A stretch of 64,000 nucleotides of DNA from assembly GCF_025244905.1 (NCBI RefSeq), contig NZ_CP104285.1, positions 2,356,001 through 2,420,000 of the forward strand. The letters run 5' to 3'. The DNA comes from Enterobacter mori (GTDB lineage Bacteria > Pseudomonadota > Gammaproteobacteria > Enterobacterales > Enterobacteriaceae). Below are positions 1 to 8,281 of the stretch, piece after piece (position 1 is the first letter of the stretch; every line of letters starts with the position of its first letter). The notes below the pieces were generated by a model that saw nothing but the letters and a program-made list of their open reading frames with translations, searched no databases and had not been told where the DNA came from. Made by a program: the position numbers and the translations under genes.

Positions 1-73
1 CCGCTTCCCCTGCTTTCTTGTACCCTTTCACCGATAACCCTTCCCCCATAAACATTGAGACATCCGGACGCCT

Positions 74-361
74 ATGACTGCACACATTTCTAACGATCCT
101 TTGCATGGCGTAACGCTGGAGATGATGGTCAACGCCCTGGTGGCGAAATATGGCTGGAGCGAACTGGGCGACCGCATCAAAATTAACTGTTTCAGAAAAG
201 ATCCCAGCGTTAAATCGAGCCTGAAATTTCTGCGCCGTACACCGTGGGCGCGCGCAGAAGTCGAAGCCCTGTATCTGGATTCCCTCAACGATGAGGTAAG
301 CACAGAGCAGGAAGCGCCCGCCTTTAATCCCTGGGCTAACAGTCGGATTATCAAGAGCTAA
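74..361 (+). CDS. VF530 family (DUF2132) small protein
   Basis: A 95-residue protein recognised as a VF530/DUF2132 family member. The conserved core runs from DPLHGVTLE (about residues 8-16) through a basic middle section and ends with FNPWANSR near the C-terminus. The fold is small and helical; DNA binding has been proposed for the family, but no function is established. There is no signal peptide or membrane segment, so it is probably cytosolic. The ATG is preceded only by a weak Shine-Dalgarno (CGGACG). It lies 7 bp upstream of digH on the same strand, so the two may share a transcript. Confidence 0.8.
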   Translation: MTAHISNDPLHGVTLEMMVNALVAKYGWSELGDRIKINCFRKDPSVKSSLKFLRRTPWARAEVEALYLDSLNDEVSTEQEAPAFNPWANSRIIKS

Positions 362-368
362 AACGCAA

Positions 369-1661
369 ATGACGCGACACGTAAAACGGATTGGTGCGCT
401 GGCTGCCTGCGCACTTTTACTTGTGAGTTGCTCCTCAACACCACCTAAATCACTGGTTACCCCTCTCCCCACCGCGAGCAAACCGACGCAGCAGGCGAAC
501 GAGCCGATGCGCGGGATTTGGCTGGCGACCGTCTCTCGTCTCGACTGGCCGCCGCTGGCATCGGTGAATGGCCGCAGCGCTGACCAGCGTATTGCGATGC
601 AGAAGCAGGCGCTGACGGACAAACTCGATAAGCTGAAAAGTCTCGGGATTAACACCGTTTTTTTCCAGGTTAAGCCGGACAGCACAGCGCTGTGGTCATC
701 TAAAATCCTGCCCTGGTCGGATACCCTGACGGGAACCATTGGGGAATATCCGGGCTACGATCCGCTCCAGTTCATGCTGGATGAGGCCCACAAGCGCGGT
801 ATGAAGGTTCACGCCTGGTTCAATCCATACCGCGTATCCACGAACACCAAACCCTCGACCATTGCCGCGTTAAACCGGACATCGTCACTGCACCCTTCCA
901 GCGTTTACGTACAGCACCCGGAATGGATCCGTACATCAGGCGATCGTTTCGTCCTCGATCCGGGCATTCCGGAGGTGCGTGACTGGATAACCCAGGTTGT
1001 GACCGAGGTAGTGAGGCAATATGCGATAGACGGCGTGCAATTCGACGACTATTTCTACACGGAAACGCCCGGGTCGACCCTGAATGATGCCTATACCTAC
1101 AGGCGATATGGCGAGGGATTTGCCTCAAAAGCAGACTGGCGACGTCACAACACGCAAGAATTGATCGTGCAGGTCTCCCGTGCGATTAAACAGGCAAAAC
1201 CCAACGTTGAGTTTGGTGTGAGCCCGGCGGGCGTCTGGCGCAACCGCTCCTTTGACCCGGCAGGCTCTGACACGCGCGGTGCTGCCGCTTATGATGAATC
1301 CTACGCCGACACCCGCAAATGGGTTCAACAGGGGTTGCTGGATTATATCGCACCGCAGATCTACTGGCCCTTCGCTCGTGACGCCGCGCGTTATGATGTA
1401 CTGACCAAATGGTGGGCTGACGTGGTGAAACCGACCCATACCCGCCTTTACATCGGCATCGCGTTCTACAAAGTGGGGGCACCCTCTAAAAATGAGCCTG
1501 ACTGGACGGTTAACGGCGGCGTGCCTGAACTGAAGAAACAGCTTGATTTGAACGATTCACTGCCCAACGTGAATGGCACCATCCTGTTCCGTGAGGACTA
1601 TCTCAACCAGCCGCAAACACAGGATGCGGTAAGTTATCTCCGTGGGCGCTGGGGTAGCTGA
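369..1661 (+). CDS. digH: Divisome-localised glycosyl hydrolase-like lipoprotein DigH (YddW)
   Basis: A 430-residue outer-membrane lipoprotein precursor. The signal peptide ends in an LVSC lipobox with the lipid-modified cysteine at residue 21. A GH10-like TIM barrel follows from about residue 45, with conserved PMRGIWLATVSRLDWPP, HAWFNPYRV (148-156) and DGVQFDDYFY (221-230), whose acidic pair is the likely catalytic or binding site. It closely matches E. coli YddW, renamed DigH, which is reported to localise to the division septum and to act on denuded peptidoglycan glycans. Length agrees with E. coli (about 439). The ATG has a poor ribosome site, consistent with coupling to the gene 7 bp upstream. 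Confidence 0.9.
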   Translation: MTRHVKRIGALAACALLLVSCSSTPPKSLVTPLPTASKPTQQANEPMRGIWLATVSRLDWPPLASVNGRSADQRIAMQKQALTDKLDKLKSLGINTVFFQVKPDSTALWSSKILPWSDTLTGTIGEYPGYDPLQFMLDEAHKRGMKVHAWFNPYRVSTNTKPSTIAALNRTSSLHPSSVYVQHPEWIRTSGDRFVLDPGIPEVRDWITQVVTEVVRQYAIDGVQFDDYFYTETPGSTLNDAYTYRRYGEGFASKADWRRHNTQELIVQVSRAIKQAKPNVEFGVSPAGVWRNRSFDPAGSDTRGAAAYDESYADTRKWVQQGLLDYIAPQIYWPFARDAARYDVLTKWWADVVKPTHTRLYIGIAFYKVGAPSKNEPDWTVNGGVPELKKQLDLNDSLPNVNGTILFREDYLNQPQTQDAVSYLRGRWGS

Positions 1662-1705
1662 GTGGGCAAACGCGGGCAGGAACACGCCGTTACTGCCCGC
1701 TCCTA

Positions 1706-2482
1706 TCAGGGTTTTGGCCCGAACATCTCTACCAGCTGTTTCTCGTTCGGCAGTCCCATCACCTGCTGAAGTTCGTTTTCTTCATTCAGATAATAAATCG
1801 CCGGAGTGGCATTCCCCCCGAGGCTGTCCATTAATGCCTGGTGCTTCTGCAGGATCTCGACGGTTTCACGCGTCGCCGCAGCGTCTGGTTTAGGCAATTT
1901 TTTCCCACCGGAAAGCTCGTACTCTTTCCAGGCCGAGACCGGGTCTTTCGCATTCAGAATAGCTGAGGCGTTACGCCCGCTGTTGGGGTTGAGAAACGCA
2001 ACCAGCAGCGTATTCAGCTGGACCTTGCCCGCCTTTACCCACGGCTGTGCTTCGGCCCAGAAGGCTTTGCAGTACGGACAGAACGGATCGGCAAAGACGA
2101 AGACTTTACGCGGCGCAGTGTCAGCCCCCTCTTTCAGCGGATGCGCTGCATTGAGCTTTTTCCACATTTCACGCCCCATCGGCGCGTAGATCTCTTTCTG
2201 GAAATAGCCCTCACTGAGATTTTTTCCCTTTTCATCATACAGATACCCCGAAACCACGTGCTTTCCGTCAGGGGTTAAAAAAAGGGTGACGCCCATGTCC
2301 TGGTATTGTCCCAGCCAGGCAGGTGCACCGCCTGGGGCGTCAATCTTCTTGAGGATCTTGATATCCTGCTGCTCACTGAAGTTCTTCACGGCATCAGGCA
2401 GCGTCTCTTCCGCTTTGACCCCTCCTGAAACGATCAGAGCAGCAAGTAACAGCACGTTTTTCTTTGCAGGCAATTGAAGCAT
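1706..2482 (-). CDS. dsbG: Periplasmic disulfide isomerase/chaperone DsbG
   Basis: A 258-residue protein with a signal peptide (about residues 1-24), an N-terminal dimerisation domain containing QDMGVTLFLTPDGKH, and a thioredoxin-fold domain with the CPYC active site (Cys135, Cys138) and the cis-proline TP pair (226-227). It strongly resembles E. coli DsbG, which protects single cysteines from sulfenylation and isomerises disulfides in the periplasm. The start chosen is ATG 2482, preceded by GAGGGA; a longer in-frame TTG at 2527 lacks a ribosome site and would spoil the signal peptide. It lies 41 bp downstream of an ECF sigma gene, an arrangement unlike E. coli dsbG, and probably belongs to that operon. 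Confidence 0.9.
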   Translation of the reverse strand: MLQLPAKKNVLLLAALIVSGGVKAEETLPDAVKNFSEQQDIKILKKIDAPGGAPAWLGQYQDMGVTLFLTPDGKHVVSGYLYDEKGKNLSEGYFQKEIYAPMGREMWKKLNAAHPLKEGADTAPRKVFVFADPFCPYCKAFWAEAQPWVKAGKVQLNTLLVAFLNPNSGRNASAILNAKDPVSAWKEYELSGGKKLPKPDAAATRETVEILQKHQALMDSLGGNATPAIYYLNEENELQQVMGLPNEKQLVEMFGPKP

Positions 2483-2523
2483 AACGATCCCTCTAACATA
2501 TTGTTTTTCAGAGTGGTCGAACT

Positions 2524-3093
2524 TCAATCCCCTGTCAACGCTTCATAGATATCCTGCAGGCGACTACGCAGAAATCGCACGGCCTTATGCTTGCGGGATA
2601 ACAACGCCTGCACCGTGTCACCCGTTTCATCCGCCAGCGCTTTCATGCTGTACCCCTGAAGTTCAGTTTTTTCGAATACCTCACGCTGTGACGGCGGCAG
2701 TTCCGACAGGGCCTGCTCGAGTTCTTCCCACAGTAGCGATTTAAGATACTCCTCCTCCGGCGTTTGCGGCACGCCGAATAACGTTTCTGCTAACTCCTCT
2801 TCGGGGAAATCCTCGTCGTCGTCAGCGGTAAAGTCGCCAGCGAGCGAAACCTCGCGCTTTTTCCGCGCCCGGTCGGTCATCTCATTGCGTGCCGCGCGAA
2901 ACAGCCAGGCGGCGACGTTCTCCACCGGCTGTTCCACTTTCATCAGCTGATACGTCACTTCCTGCAGGATATCGTCGGCATCATCGCGAACCGCCGTTCG
3001 CCCGCGAATGAATGCCTTCAGGCGGGCGCGGCAGGCATTCAGCGCCGAGACCAGTAGCGATTCACCTGCCTCACCGGCTTTCATATCGTTCAC
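2524..3093 (-). CDS. ECF-type RNA polymerase sigma factor
   Basis: A 189-residue sigma-70 family protein of ECF size. Region 2 spans about residues 18-85, with DDADDILQEVTYQL and AAWLFRAARNEMTDRARKKRE. An acidic linker (about 86-115) follows, and then region 4 (about 120-185) with LSELPPSQREVFEKTELQGYS and a helix-turn-helix. The start is GTG 3093, overlapping the TGA of the upstream membrane-protein gene (GTGA). An ATG at 3084 is an alternative. Its product presumably directs RNA polymerase to envelope-related genes, at least the downstream dsbG. No classical anti-sigma gene follows it; the upstream two-helix membrane protein is the obvious candidate regulator (inference). Confidence 0.85.
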   Translation of the reverse strand: MNDMKAGEAGESLLVSALNACRARLKAFIRGRTAVRDDADDILQEVTYQLMKVEQPVENVAAWLFRAARNEMTDRARKKREVSLAGDFTADDDEDFPEEELAETLFGVPQTPEEEYLKSLLWEELEQALSELPPSQREVFEKTELQGYSMKALADETGDTVQALLSRKHKAVRFLRSRLQDIYEALTGD

Positions 3094-3503
3094 TCTGCTT
3101 CCGGTGTTTTCGCCGCATTGTCATCGCGCTTCTCATCACGGTGGTCGCGCCAGCCACAATGGCCATGGCGTCCAAACCCAGCGCGGCGCTGCTGAATAAA
3201 GGCTTCACGCTGTTCGGGCGTCATGTTCATCCAGCGCTCGTGCATCCGGCGGTGTGCGCCGAACATGCCAGGCCTGAAGCCCAACCCACCGAACAGGATG
3301 CGGCTCAATAGCAGAATGCCCAGCGCCTGCCAGAAGCCGATGGCTTTCACGCCGAGGATGGCGGGAAGTAATGCGTTCCACAGGGTCATCACCAGCAGGC
3401 CGAGCACGATGAAAATCACCGCGCCGATGATCAAGCCCTTACCCATACGGTGGCGACCTAATCCGCGTCCGTGACCTCTGCCGTGCATATCAAAATCTCT
3501 CAT
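3090..3503 (-). CDS. Two-helix membrane protein, first gene of ECF sigma/dsbG operon
   Basis: A 137-residue protein I do not recognise as a named family. It has a His/Gly/Arg-rich N-terminus (about 6-22), two hydrophobic helices (about 23-45 and 52-72), and a soluble C-terminal half. That half carries NMTPEQREAFIQQRRAG (about 92-108), similar to the LTxxQ helix of Spy/CpxP/CnrX-type sensors, and then a His/Cys patch (GRHGHCGWRDH). The ATG has a good GAGG site 8 bases upstream. Its stop overlaps the sigma-factor start, so it is translationally coupled. Role as membrane sensor or anti-sigma partner is inferred from position and from the metal- or redox-like residues. Confidence 0.7.
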   Translation of the reverse strand: MRDFDMHGRGHGRGLGRHRMGKGLIIGAVIFIVLGLLVMTLWNALLPAILGVKAIGFWQALGILLLSRILFGGLGFRPGMFGAHRRMHERWMNMTPEQREAFIQQRRAGFGRHGHCGWRDHRDEKRDDNAAKTPEAE

Positions 3504-3547
3504 GGTGTTTACCTCATTGTCAGTAACAGATTATGGCTTGTGATGAG

Positions 3548-3575
3548 GTAGACGGATGAGGGTGGGAAATATTGC
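3548..3575 (-). promoter_or_regulatory. Possible ECF-type promoter for the membrane protein/sigma/dsbG operon
   Basis: Read on the minus strand, GCAATATTTC (3575-3566) lies upstream of CGTCTAC (3554-3548). This roughly resembles ECF promoters with a GGAACCTTT-like -35 and a CGTC -10. It sits about 45 bp before the first gene, where autoregulation is common. The -35 match is imperfect, so confidence is low. Confidence 0.25.
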
Positions 3576-3661
3576 TGGGGTGAATATAAAATTTCTGGGC
3601 TGACGATTTTGGACTCATAGCAGTAATGGCTGGCGGGCGCTATGAGTCGCTTTCAGGCAAA

Positions 3662-3901
3662 TCATCTCGTACGAAGAATTCGCTTAGCCAATGTGATAGC
3701 AATGACGGCCAGTATGATTGACAACAGTGCCAGGAAGATGAGCAAGGATAATAGTGGATTTAACAAGCCACCTAAACTGGTGAAGTCACTGATACGGCCG
3801 AGTTGCTCGGACGTGCATACACGCAGAATGATTTCAGGGATAATAAGCAAAAATATAATTACGGTTAGGACATAAATCAGAGCACTCTTGCGCTTTCCCA
3901 T
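3662..3901 (-). CDS. Small two-helix membrane protein, unknown function
   Basis: A 79-residue hydrophobic protein starting MGKRKSALIY. Two membrane helices are evident (about residues 6-26 and 46-70), flanked by basic residues (GKRK at the start, KRILRTR at the end), with a short loop containing one cysteine. The ATG at 3901 is preceded by AAAGGAGC about 11 bases upstream; in-frame starts up to 3934 are possible but have no better site. I do not recognise a family. It lies in a visibly AT-rich stretch (about 3580-4150) that contrasts with its GC-rich neighbours and suggests acquired DNA. Confidence 0.6.
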   Translation of the reverse strand: MGKRKSALIYVLTVIIFLLIIPEIILRVCTSEQLGRISDFTSLGGLLNPLLSLLIFLALLSIILAVIAITLAKRILRTR

Positions 3902-3970
3902 TTTCGATGTTGCTCCTTTCTCAATCATGATCAATGATCATAAGATAATGATACTGCAAGGTTATATAAA

Positions 3971-4150
3971 ATGGCACAAAACTATTTGCAACTTAAAATG
4001 CAGTCGAACAAACAGTTAGCTATTGCACTAACAAACTCGCTTCGAGACATGCATGAAGATCATATGGCAACCCTGGAAAAGGTGAAACAGGGAACACAGC
4101 GCCTGGTTAGCTACGGTGCATGCTTAATGCCAGACGAATATAGTAGATAA
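3971..4150 (+). CDS. Small hypothetical protein, 59 residues
   Basis: ATG 3971 opens a 59-codon frame ending in TAA at 4150. AAGG sits 9 bases upstream of the ATG. The product begins MAQNYLQLKMQSNKQ and ends LMPDEYSR. It is predicted to be mostly helical and charged (LRDMHEDHMATLEKVKQG in the middle), has one cysteine, and lacks a signal peptide or membrane span. It resembles small cytosolic regulators in composition, but I recognise no family. It is divergent from the neighbouring small membrane protein gene and shares its AT-rich character. Confidence 0.5.
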   Translation: MAQNYLQLKMQSNKQLAIALTNSLRDMHEDHMATLEKVKQGTQRLVSYGACLMPDEYSR

Positions 4151-4168
4151 AAGGCTCCCCAGGGAGCC
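4147..4168 (-). terminator. Rho-independent terminator of the chemoreceptor gene
   Basis: GGCTCC/GGAGCC stem (4153-4168, four-base loop) followed on the minus strand by TTTTATC, 13 bp beyond the chemoreceptor stop. Confidence 0.75.
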
Positions 4169-4180
4169 TCCTCCCATCTA

Positions 4181-5731
4181 TCAAGCCTGCACCGGCAATC
4201 TAAAACTCGCAATACTCCGCGAAAGCTGCTGCGCCTGCTCTTCCAGCGAGGCCGCCGCTGCGGCAGACTGCTGCACCAGCGCCGCATTCTGCTGGGTCAC
4301 GCCGTCCATCTCCGTAACGGCCTGGCCAACCTGCCCAATCCCTCGGCTCTGCTCTTCCGAAGCAACGGAAATCTGTTCCATCAGCGTATTCACTTTATTT
4401 ACCGAAGAAATAATCGAATCAATAACGTCTCCCGAGCGGTTAACCAACTGCGCACCGTTCTTCACGCTGGAAACAGACTGCGCGATAAGACTTTCAATGT
4501 CCTTCGCCGCCACCGCGCTTTTCTGCGCGAGTGTTCGCACTTCGCTGGCAACAACCGCAAAGCCGCGGCCTTGCGTGCCCGCGCGCGCGGCCTCAACCGC
4601 AGCGTTGAGCGCCAGAATGTTGGTCTGGAAGGCGATGCTGTTAATGACGCTGGTAATATCCTCGATGCGCTTCGAGTTCGCCGCAATGGTGTTCATCGTT
4701 TCGATCACTTCGCGGGTCACCGCTTCGCCGGTGTGGGCATTTTTCACCGCGTCCTGCACCAGCTTCCCGGCCTGGGATACATTATCGGTATTATTCGCCA
4801 CCGTCGCGCTCAGCTCTTCCATACTGGCGGCGGTCTGGGTCAATGCAGATGCCTGTTGTTCGGTGCGTGAAGCCAGGTCGATATTTCCGGAAGCGATCTC
4901 TTGTGCCGCGTGCGTTACGGTATGGCTCGCGTCGCGCACCTGGGCGATAGTGGCGAGTAGCGCCTGGCGCATCTGCTCCATGGAACCCATCAGATGATCG
5001 ATTTCATTACCGGCGCTGCCCTTCACGGGCACCGGAATGTCCAGCTTGCCCGCCGCAATCTGGCTGCAGTGTTCACGGGCCAGGTTAACCGGCGCGAAGA
5101 CAAAGCGTTTCATCAGCAGGCTAACGGCGATAATCACCAGCACAAACAGGCTGGCGATAGCGGCAATCATCACCAGGCCAGAAACAAAGTTGCTGCTCGC
5201 ATCCTCGTTAAGACTTTTGGCATATTTCTGATGAATGGAAAGGACCTGGTCGAGAACGATCTCGTACTGGCGGTCGAGGCGGGAGACTTCCGGGATCAGC
5301 GCGTTAAATTTGGCTACATCGTGCGCCTCTGCGGCCTCGATCAGCGGAGCCAGCCCCTGGTTACGGTAGTTTTGCCAGGCATCCTGATAGGCAGTTACCT
5401 GCGGGGCTTCATCCGTCAAACGCGGTGAAGCCATAAAGGTCGCAAAGGCGTGGTCCGCTTTGGTCAACGCCTCTTTCACCGCAGAAAGCCTGGCAGCCTC
5501 ATCGGCAGTATTGCCCACTTCCATCATCTTCACGTACTCCATCGCCCTGACGCGCAGCGTACGGCTATGGTTGATAGGGTCAATAATGGAGAGCACAACC
5601 TGGATCTCTTTGTTCACGTTATCCAGGGAATTATTACTTTTAATGATGAGGCCAACGCTGGTAGCAGTGCTGACAACAAAGAAGAAAAGCAGTGAGAACA
5701 GGACAATCAGGGACGACTTCTTCAACGACAT
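4181..5731 (-). CDS. Methyl-accepting chemotaxis protein
   Basis: A 516-residue transmembrane chemoreceptor. TM1 is at about residues 7-29, followed by a four-helix-bundle-sized periplasmic domain (about 30-185), TM2 (about 186-208), a HAMP domain (about 210-262) and a long signalling coiled coil. The coiled coil carries the invariant hairpin tip ([30 protein letters not shown]) that contacts CheA and CheW. The C-terminus ends ASFRLPVQA and lacks the NWETF-type pentapeptide that tethers CheR/CheB, so it behaves as a low-abundance type receptor. ATG 5731 is chosen for its GAGG site; the upstream TTG 5746 has none. A sigma-28 promoter precedes it. Ligand unknown; the adjacent sucrose genes make a sugar conceivable, but that is guesswork. 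Confidence 0.9.
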   Translation of the reverse strand: MSLKKSSLIVLFSLLFFFVVSTATSVGLIIKSNNSLDNVNKEIQVVLSIIDPINHSRTLRVRAMEYVKMMEVGNTADEAARLSAVKEALTKADHAFATFMASPRLTDEAPQVTAYQDAWQNYRNQGLAPLIEAAEAHDVAKFNALIPEVSRLDRQYEIVLDQVLSIHQKYAKSLNEDASSNFVSGLVMIAAIASLFVLVIIAVSLLMKRFVFAPVNLAREHCSQIAAGKLDIPVPVKGSAGNEIDHLMGSMEQMRQALLATIAQVRDASHTVTHAAQEIASGNIDLASRTEQQASALTQTAASMEELSATVANNTDNVSQAGKLVQDAVKNAHTGEAVTREVIETMNTIAANSKRIEDITSVINSIAFQTNILALNAAVEAARAGTQGRGFAVVASEVRTLAQKSAVAAKDIESLIAQSVSSVKNGAQLVNRSGDVIDSIISSVNKVNTLMEQISVASEEQSRGIGQVGQAVTEMDGVTQQNAALVQQSAAAAASLEEQAQQLSRSIASFRLPVQA

Positions 5732-5765
5732 AAACCAATACCTCAAGGAAAATTATTCCTTATGG

Positions 5766-5792
5766 TTATCGGCTATTCCAAAACTAAAATTA
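5766..5792 (-). promoter_or_regulatory. FliA (sigma-28) promoter of the chemoreceptor
   Basis: On the minus strand the -10 element GCCGATAA (5773-5766) is a perfect match to the flagellar class 3 consensus. At the standard 11-bp spacing lies TAATTTTA (5792-5785), a 5/8 match to TAAAGTTT. The chemoreceptor ATG is 35 bp downstream. Confidence 0.75.
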
Positions 5793-5829
5793 ATTAAAGT
5801 TATTGAAGTATCCCCTTTTCGAAACAGGG

Positions 5830-6846
5830 CTACTCTGACCCTTTAAAGCGCCGCTGAAGGGTGGCATCCAGCTTCCGCTGCACAGGTTGCGGAGCCTCGC
5901 CGTCGATCAATTTACCAATCAGATCAAAGCAGTGCCACGCCAGCTGGCGGTTATCCTGGCGAATGGTATCAACCGGTATCGTCAGCGAATCATACAAATA
6001 ATGATCGTCAAAACTGGCTAACCTGATATCACTTTGCAACAGGTTATGTTGGCCCATATAACGCAATACCCCTTCCAGCAGGCCACAGGCGGCGGTAAAG
6101 AGGGCTTTAGGCGGACGGCCTAAGCGCGCGCAAAGCTCAGCGAACATCTCGTAGCCTGAGCTCGGGTGATAGTTGCCGTGAATGATCCACTCCGGTCGTA
6201 ACTCGACATTGGCCTCACGTAAACCTTGCTTAAAGCCTTCCAGACGGTCCCGCGTCGGGGAAAGGCGTGGCTGCCCGCCGAGGAAATAAATCTCATCAGG
6301 ATGCTGGCGGGCGATCTCGGCCACCAGTTCCGCCGTGGGGGTAATCGAATCGGTAATGACCAACGGCAGCGAGCTGTCGTTCATATGGCGGTCAAAGAGG
6401 ACAACGGGCAGTTGCTCGCTCAGTTTCTGGTAGTCCGCATCATTTAGCATGCTGGAGGCAACAATCAATCCGTCCACCTGGCGCGCCACCATGTTATTGA
6501 CCACCACGGTCTCCTGCCCCGGATTCTCATCGCTACAGGAGATCAGCAGCTGAACACCCGCCTCGCGGCACAGTGTTTCCAGTTCATGAGAAAAGACGGC
6601 AAAACCGTAGTTGGTGATCTCCGGGACCACCAGACCAATGGTGTGGCTGCGGTTATCACGCAGTGAACGGGCGTGAATGCTCGGCTGGTAGTGATGCTCT
6701 TTGGCAATCGCCAGAACGCGATCGCGGGTCTCTTCCGCCACCCGAAGCTCTTTGCTGCGTCCGTTCAGTACCAGGCTGGCGGTGGCTTTTGAAACCCCCG
6801 CCAGCTCCGCGATGTCTTTAATTGTGACGCGTTTTGTTTTTCTCAC
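5830..6846 (-). CDS. scrR: Sucrose operon repressor ScrR (LacI family)
   Basis: A 338-residue LacI/GalR regulator. The N-terminal helix-turn-helix reads [23 protein letters not shown] with the hinge helix after it, then a periplasmic-binding-protein-like ligand domain (about 60-330). It is very close to Klebsiella and pUR400 ScrR, which bind fructose or fructose-1-phosphate as inducer. The start is GTG 6846; the ribosome site is weak, and the gene follows scrB by 28 bp, so it is probably read through from the operon. Three CTAAACCG-type operators upstream of scrY and scrK are its likely targets. Confidence 0.92.
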   Translation of the reverse strand: MRKTKRVTIKDIAELAGVSKATASLVLNGRSKELRVAEETRDRVLAIAKEHHYQPSIHARSLRDNRSHTIGLVVPEITNYGFAVFSHELETLCREAGVQLLISCSDENPGQETVVVNNMVARQVDGLIVASSMLNDADYQKLSEQLPVVLFDRHMNDSSLPLVITDSITPTAELVAEIARQHPDEIYFLGGQPRLSPTRDRLEGFKQGLREANVELRPEWIIHGNYHPSSGYEMFAELCARLGRPPKALFTAACGLLEGVLRYMGQHNLLQSDIRLASFDDHYLYDSLTIPVDTIRQDNRQLAWHCFDLIGKLIDGEAPQPVQRKLDATLQRRFKGSE

Positions 6847-6874
6847 AACGACTTAGATCCAGCTGCCAAAACCC

Positions 6875-8281
6875 CTATTCTATCATGCAGCGGCGCAGCG
6901 ACCAGTAGCGTAATGTGATGTCGGACGCACCTTCGAAGCGCACCTGAGCCGGATGGGCAGGAAAATAGCGGCTGCTCATCACCCCTTCGCCATGATTGAT
7001 GAAAATCTCAACGCTGGAACGGTCGCACAGAACGCGTACATGGTTAACGTCGCCCTGCCAGTAGCGGGTCAACGTTTCCCCGTTTTTCAGGCTGGCGCGT
7101 TCGAGACGCAGCCCCTTCTCATCCCAGCGAAGGCGCATCGCGCCGGCAAAATCCACATTCACACACGACGTTTCCAGCTCAAACTCAAGACTCGTCGCAT
7201 TCAGAACGGGCGCATTGCGGGCTGTACCCTGCCACTGACATTCAGTCTCGCGCAGCGTTTCCAGTTCGTGAGCGGGCGTTTGCCACAGCCTGCCGTCGCG
7301 ATACCGCAGTTCACGCGGGCAGGTCATCTGGTGCATCCAGCCATGGGCGCGCGTCGGCTGGAGCATCTCTTCCCCGTCCGGCACGCCCATCCAGCCAATC
7401 AGGATACGCCGTCCGTCTTCCGCCAGCGTGGTTTGCGGGGCGTAGAACTCGAACCCGGCGTCCAGTTCGTATAACTCACCGTGATCAAACGTCGCGCGCT
7501 GATAGTCGAATGCCCCACTCATCCAGGTCGCCGGATACGTATTGAGGTAACGATGCGGTTCGCGCGCCAGCCCTTGCGGACAGCAGATCAAAACGTGCGT
7601 CCCGTCGAGGGCAAACAGGTCCGGGCACTCCCACATATAGCCTGCGTCCGACAGACCGTTGACGCCGTGACCGGCGATCTCCCCGCAGGAGGTCCAGGCG
7701 TGCAAATCGGCTGATGTAAACAGCAGCACCTTGCCACGCTTTTGCAGATCCTGCGCGCCGAGCACCATGTACCATAGACCGTCGTGTTGCCACACCTTCG
7801 GGTCGCGCACGTGGCCGGTGTAGCCTTCCGGCAGCGGCAGCACCGGGCCCAGTTTTTTAAAGCTTCCATCCGGTTGTTCGACGGCCAGACATTGCCAGGC
7901 GGTGCGGCTGCCGTCGTCAAACTTAACGTTGCCGGTGTAGCACAGCGTCAGCACGCCGCTGTTGTCCACGGCGCTGCCGGAGTAGCAGCCGTTGCGGTCA
8001 TACTCTTCATCCGGCATGAGCGCCAGCGGCTCATGCTGCCAGTGCAGCAGATCCGCTGAACTCCAGTGTCCCCAGCACTTGTAGCGATGATCGCACGCCA
8101 GCGGGTTCCACTGATAAAACAGGTGGTAGCGCCCGGCGAACCAGATAAACCCGTTGGGATCGTTCATCAGCCCCGTCGCCGGCGCGGCGTGCCACTCGGG
8201 GTAATGGCTGTCGACCAGCGCGCGCGGCTGGCCCTTCATGACGGCCTGCAATATCGCAGGCCAGCGGGAAGCTAAGGTCAT
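6875..8281 (-). CDS. scrB: Sucrose-6-phosphate hydrolase ScrB
   Basis: A 468-residue GH32 invertase that splits sucrose-6-phosphate into glucose-6-phosphate and fructose in the cytosol. The catalytic triad motifs are present: NDPNG with nucleophile Asp41, RDP (159-161), and ECP with acid/base Glu218. The five-bladed propeller is followed by a beta-sandwich domain (about 330-468). The ATG overlaps the scrA stop by one base (TAATG), so translation is coupled to the transporter. Length matches Klebsiella ScrB (466). Confidence 0.95.
   Translation of the reverse strand: MTLASRWPAILQAVMKGQPRALVDSHYPEWHAAPATGLMNDPNGFIWFAGRYHLFYQWNPLACDHRYKCWGHWSSADLLHWQHEPLALMPDEEYDRNGCYSGSAVDNSGVLTLCYTGNVKFDDGSRTAWQCLAVEQPDGSFKKLGPVLPLPEGYTGHVRDPKVWQHDGLWYMVLGAQDLQKRGKVLLFTSADLHAWTSCGEIAGHGVNGLSDAGYMWECPDLFALDGTHVLICCPQGLAREPHRYLNTYPATWMSGAFDYQRATFDHGELYELDAGFEFYAPQTTLAEDGRRILIGWMGVPDGEEMLQPTRAHGWMHQMTCPRELRYRDGRLWQTPAHELETLRETECQWQGTARNAPVLNATSLEFELETSCVNVDFAGAMRLRWDEKGLRLERASLKNGETLTRYWQGDVNHVRVLCDRSSVEIFINHGEGVMSSRYFPAHPAQVRFEGASDITLRYWSLRRCMIE

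Noticed and set aside
1..73. Left edge of the window
   Set aside because: No gene end or RNA feature could be supported in these bases.
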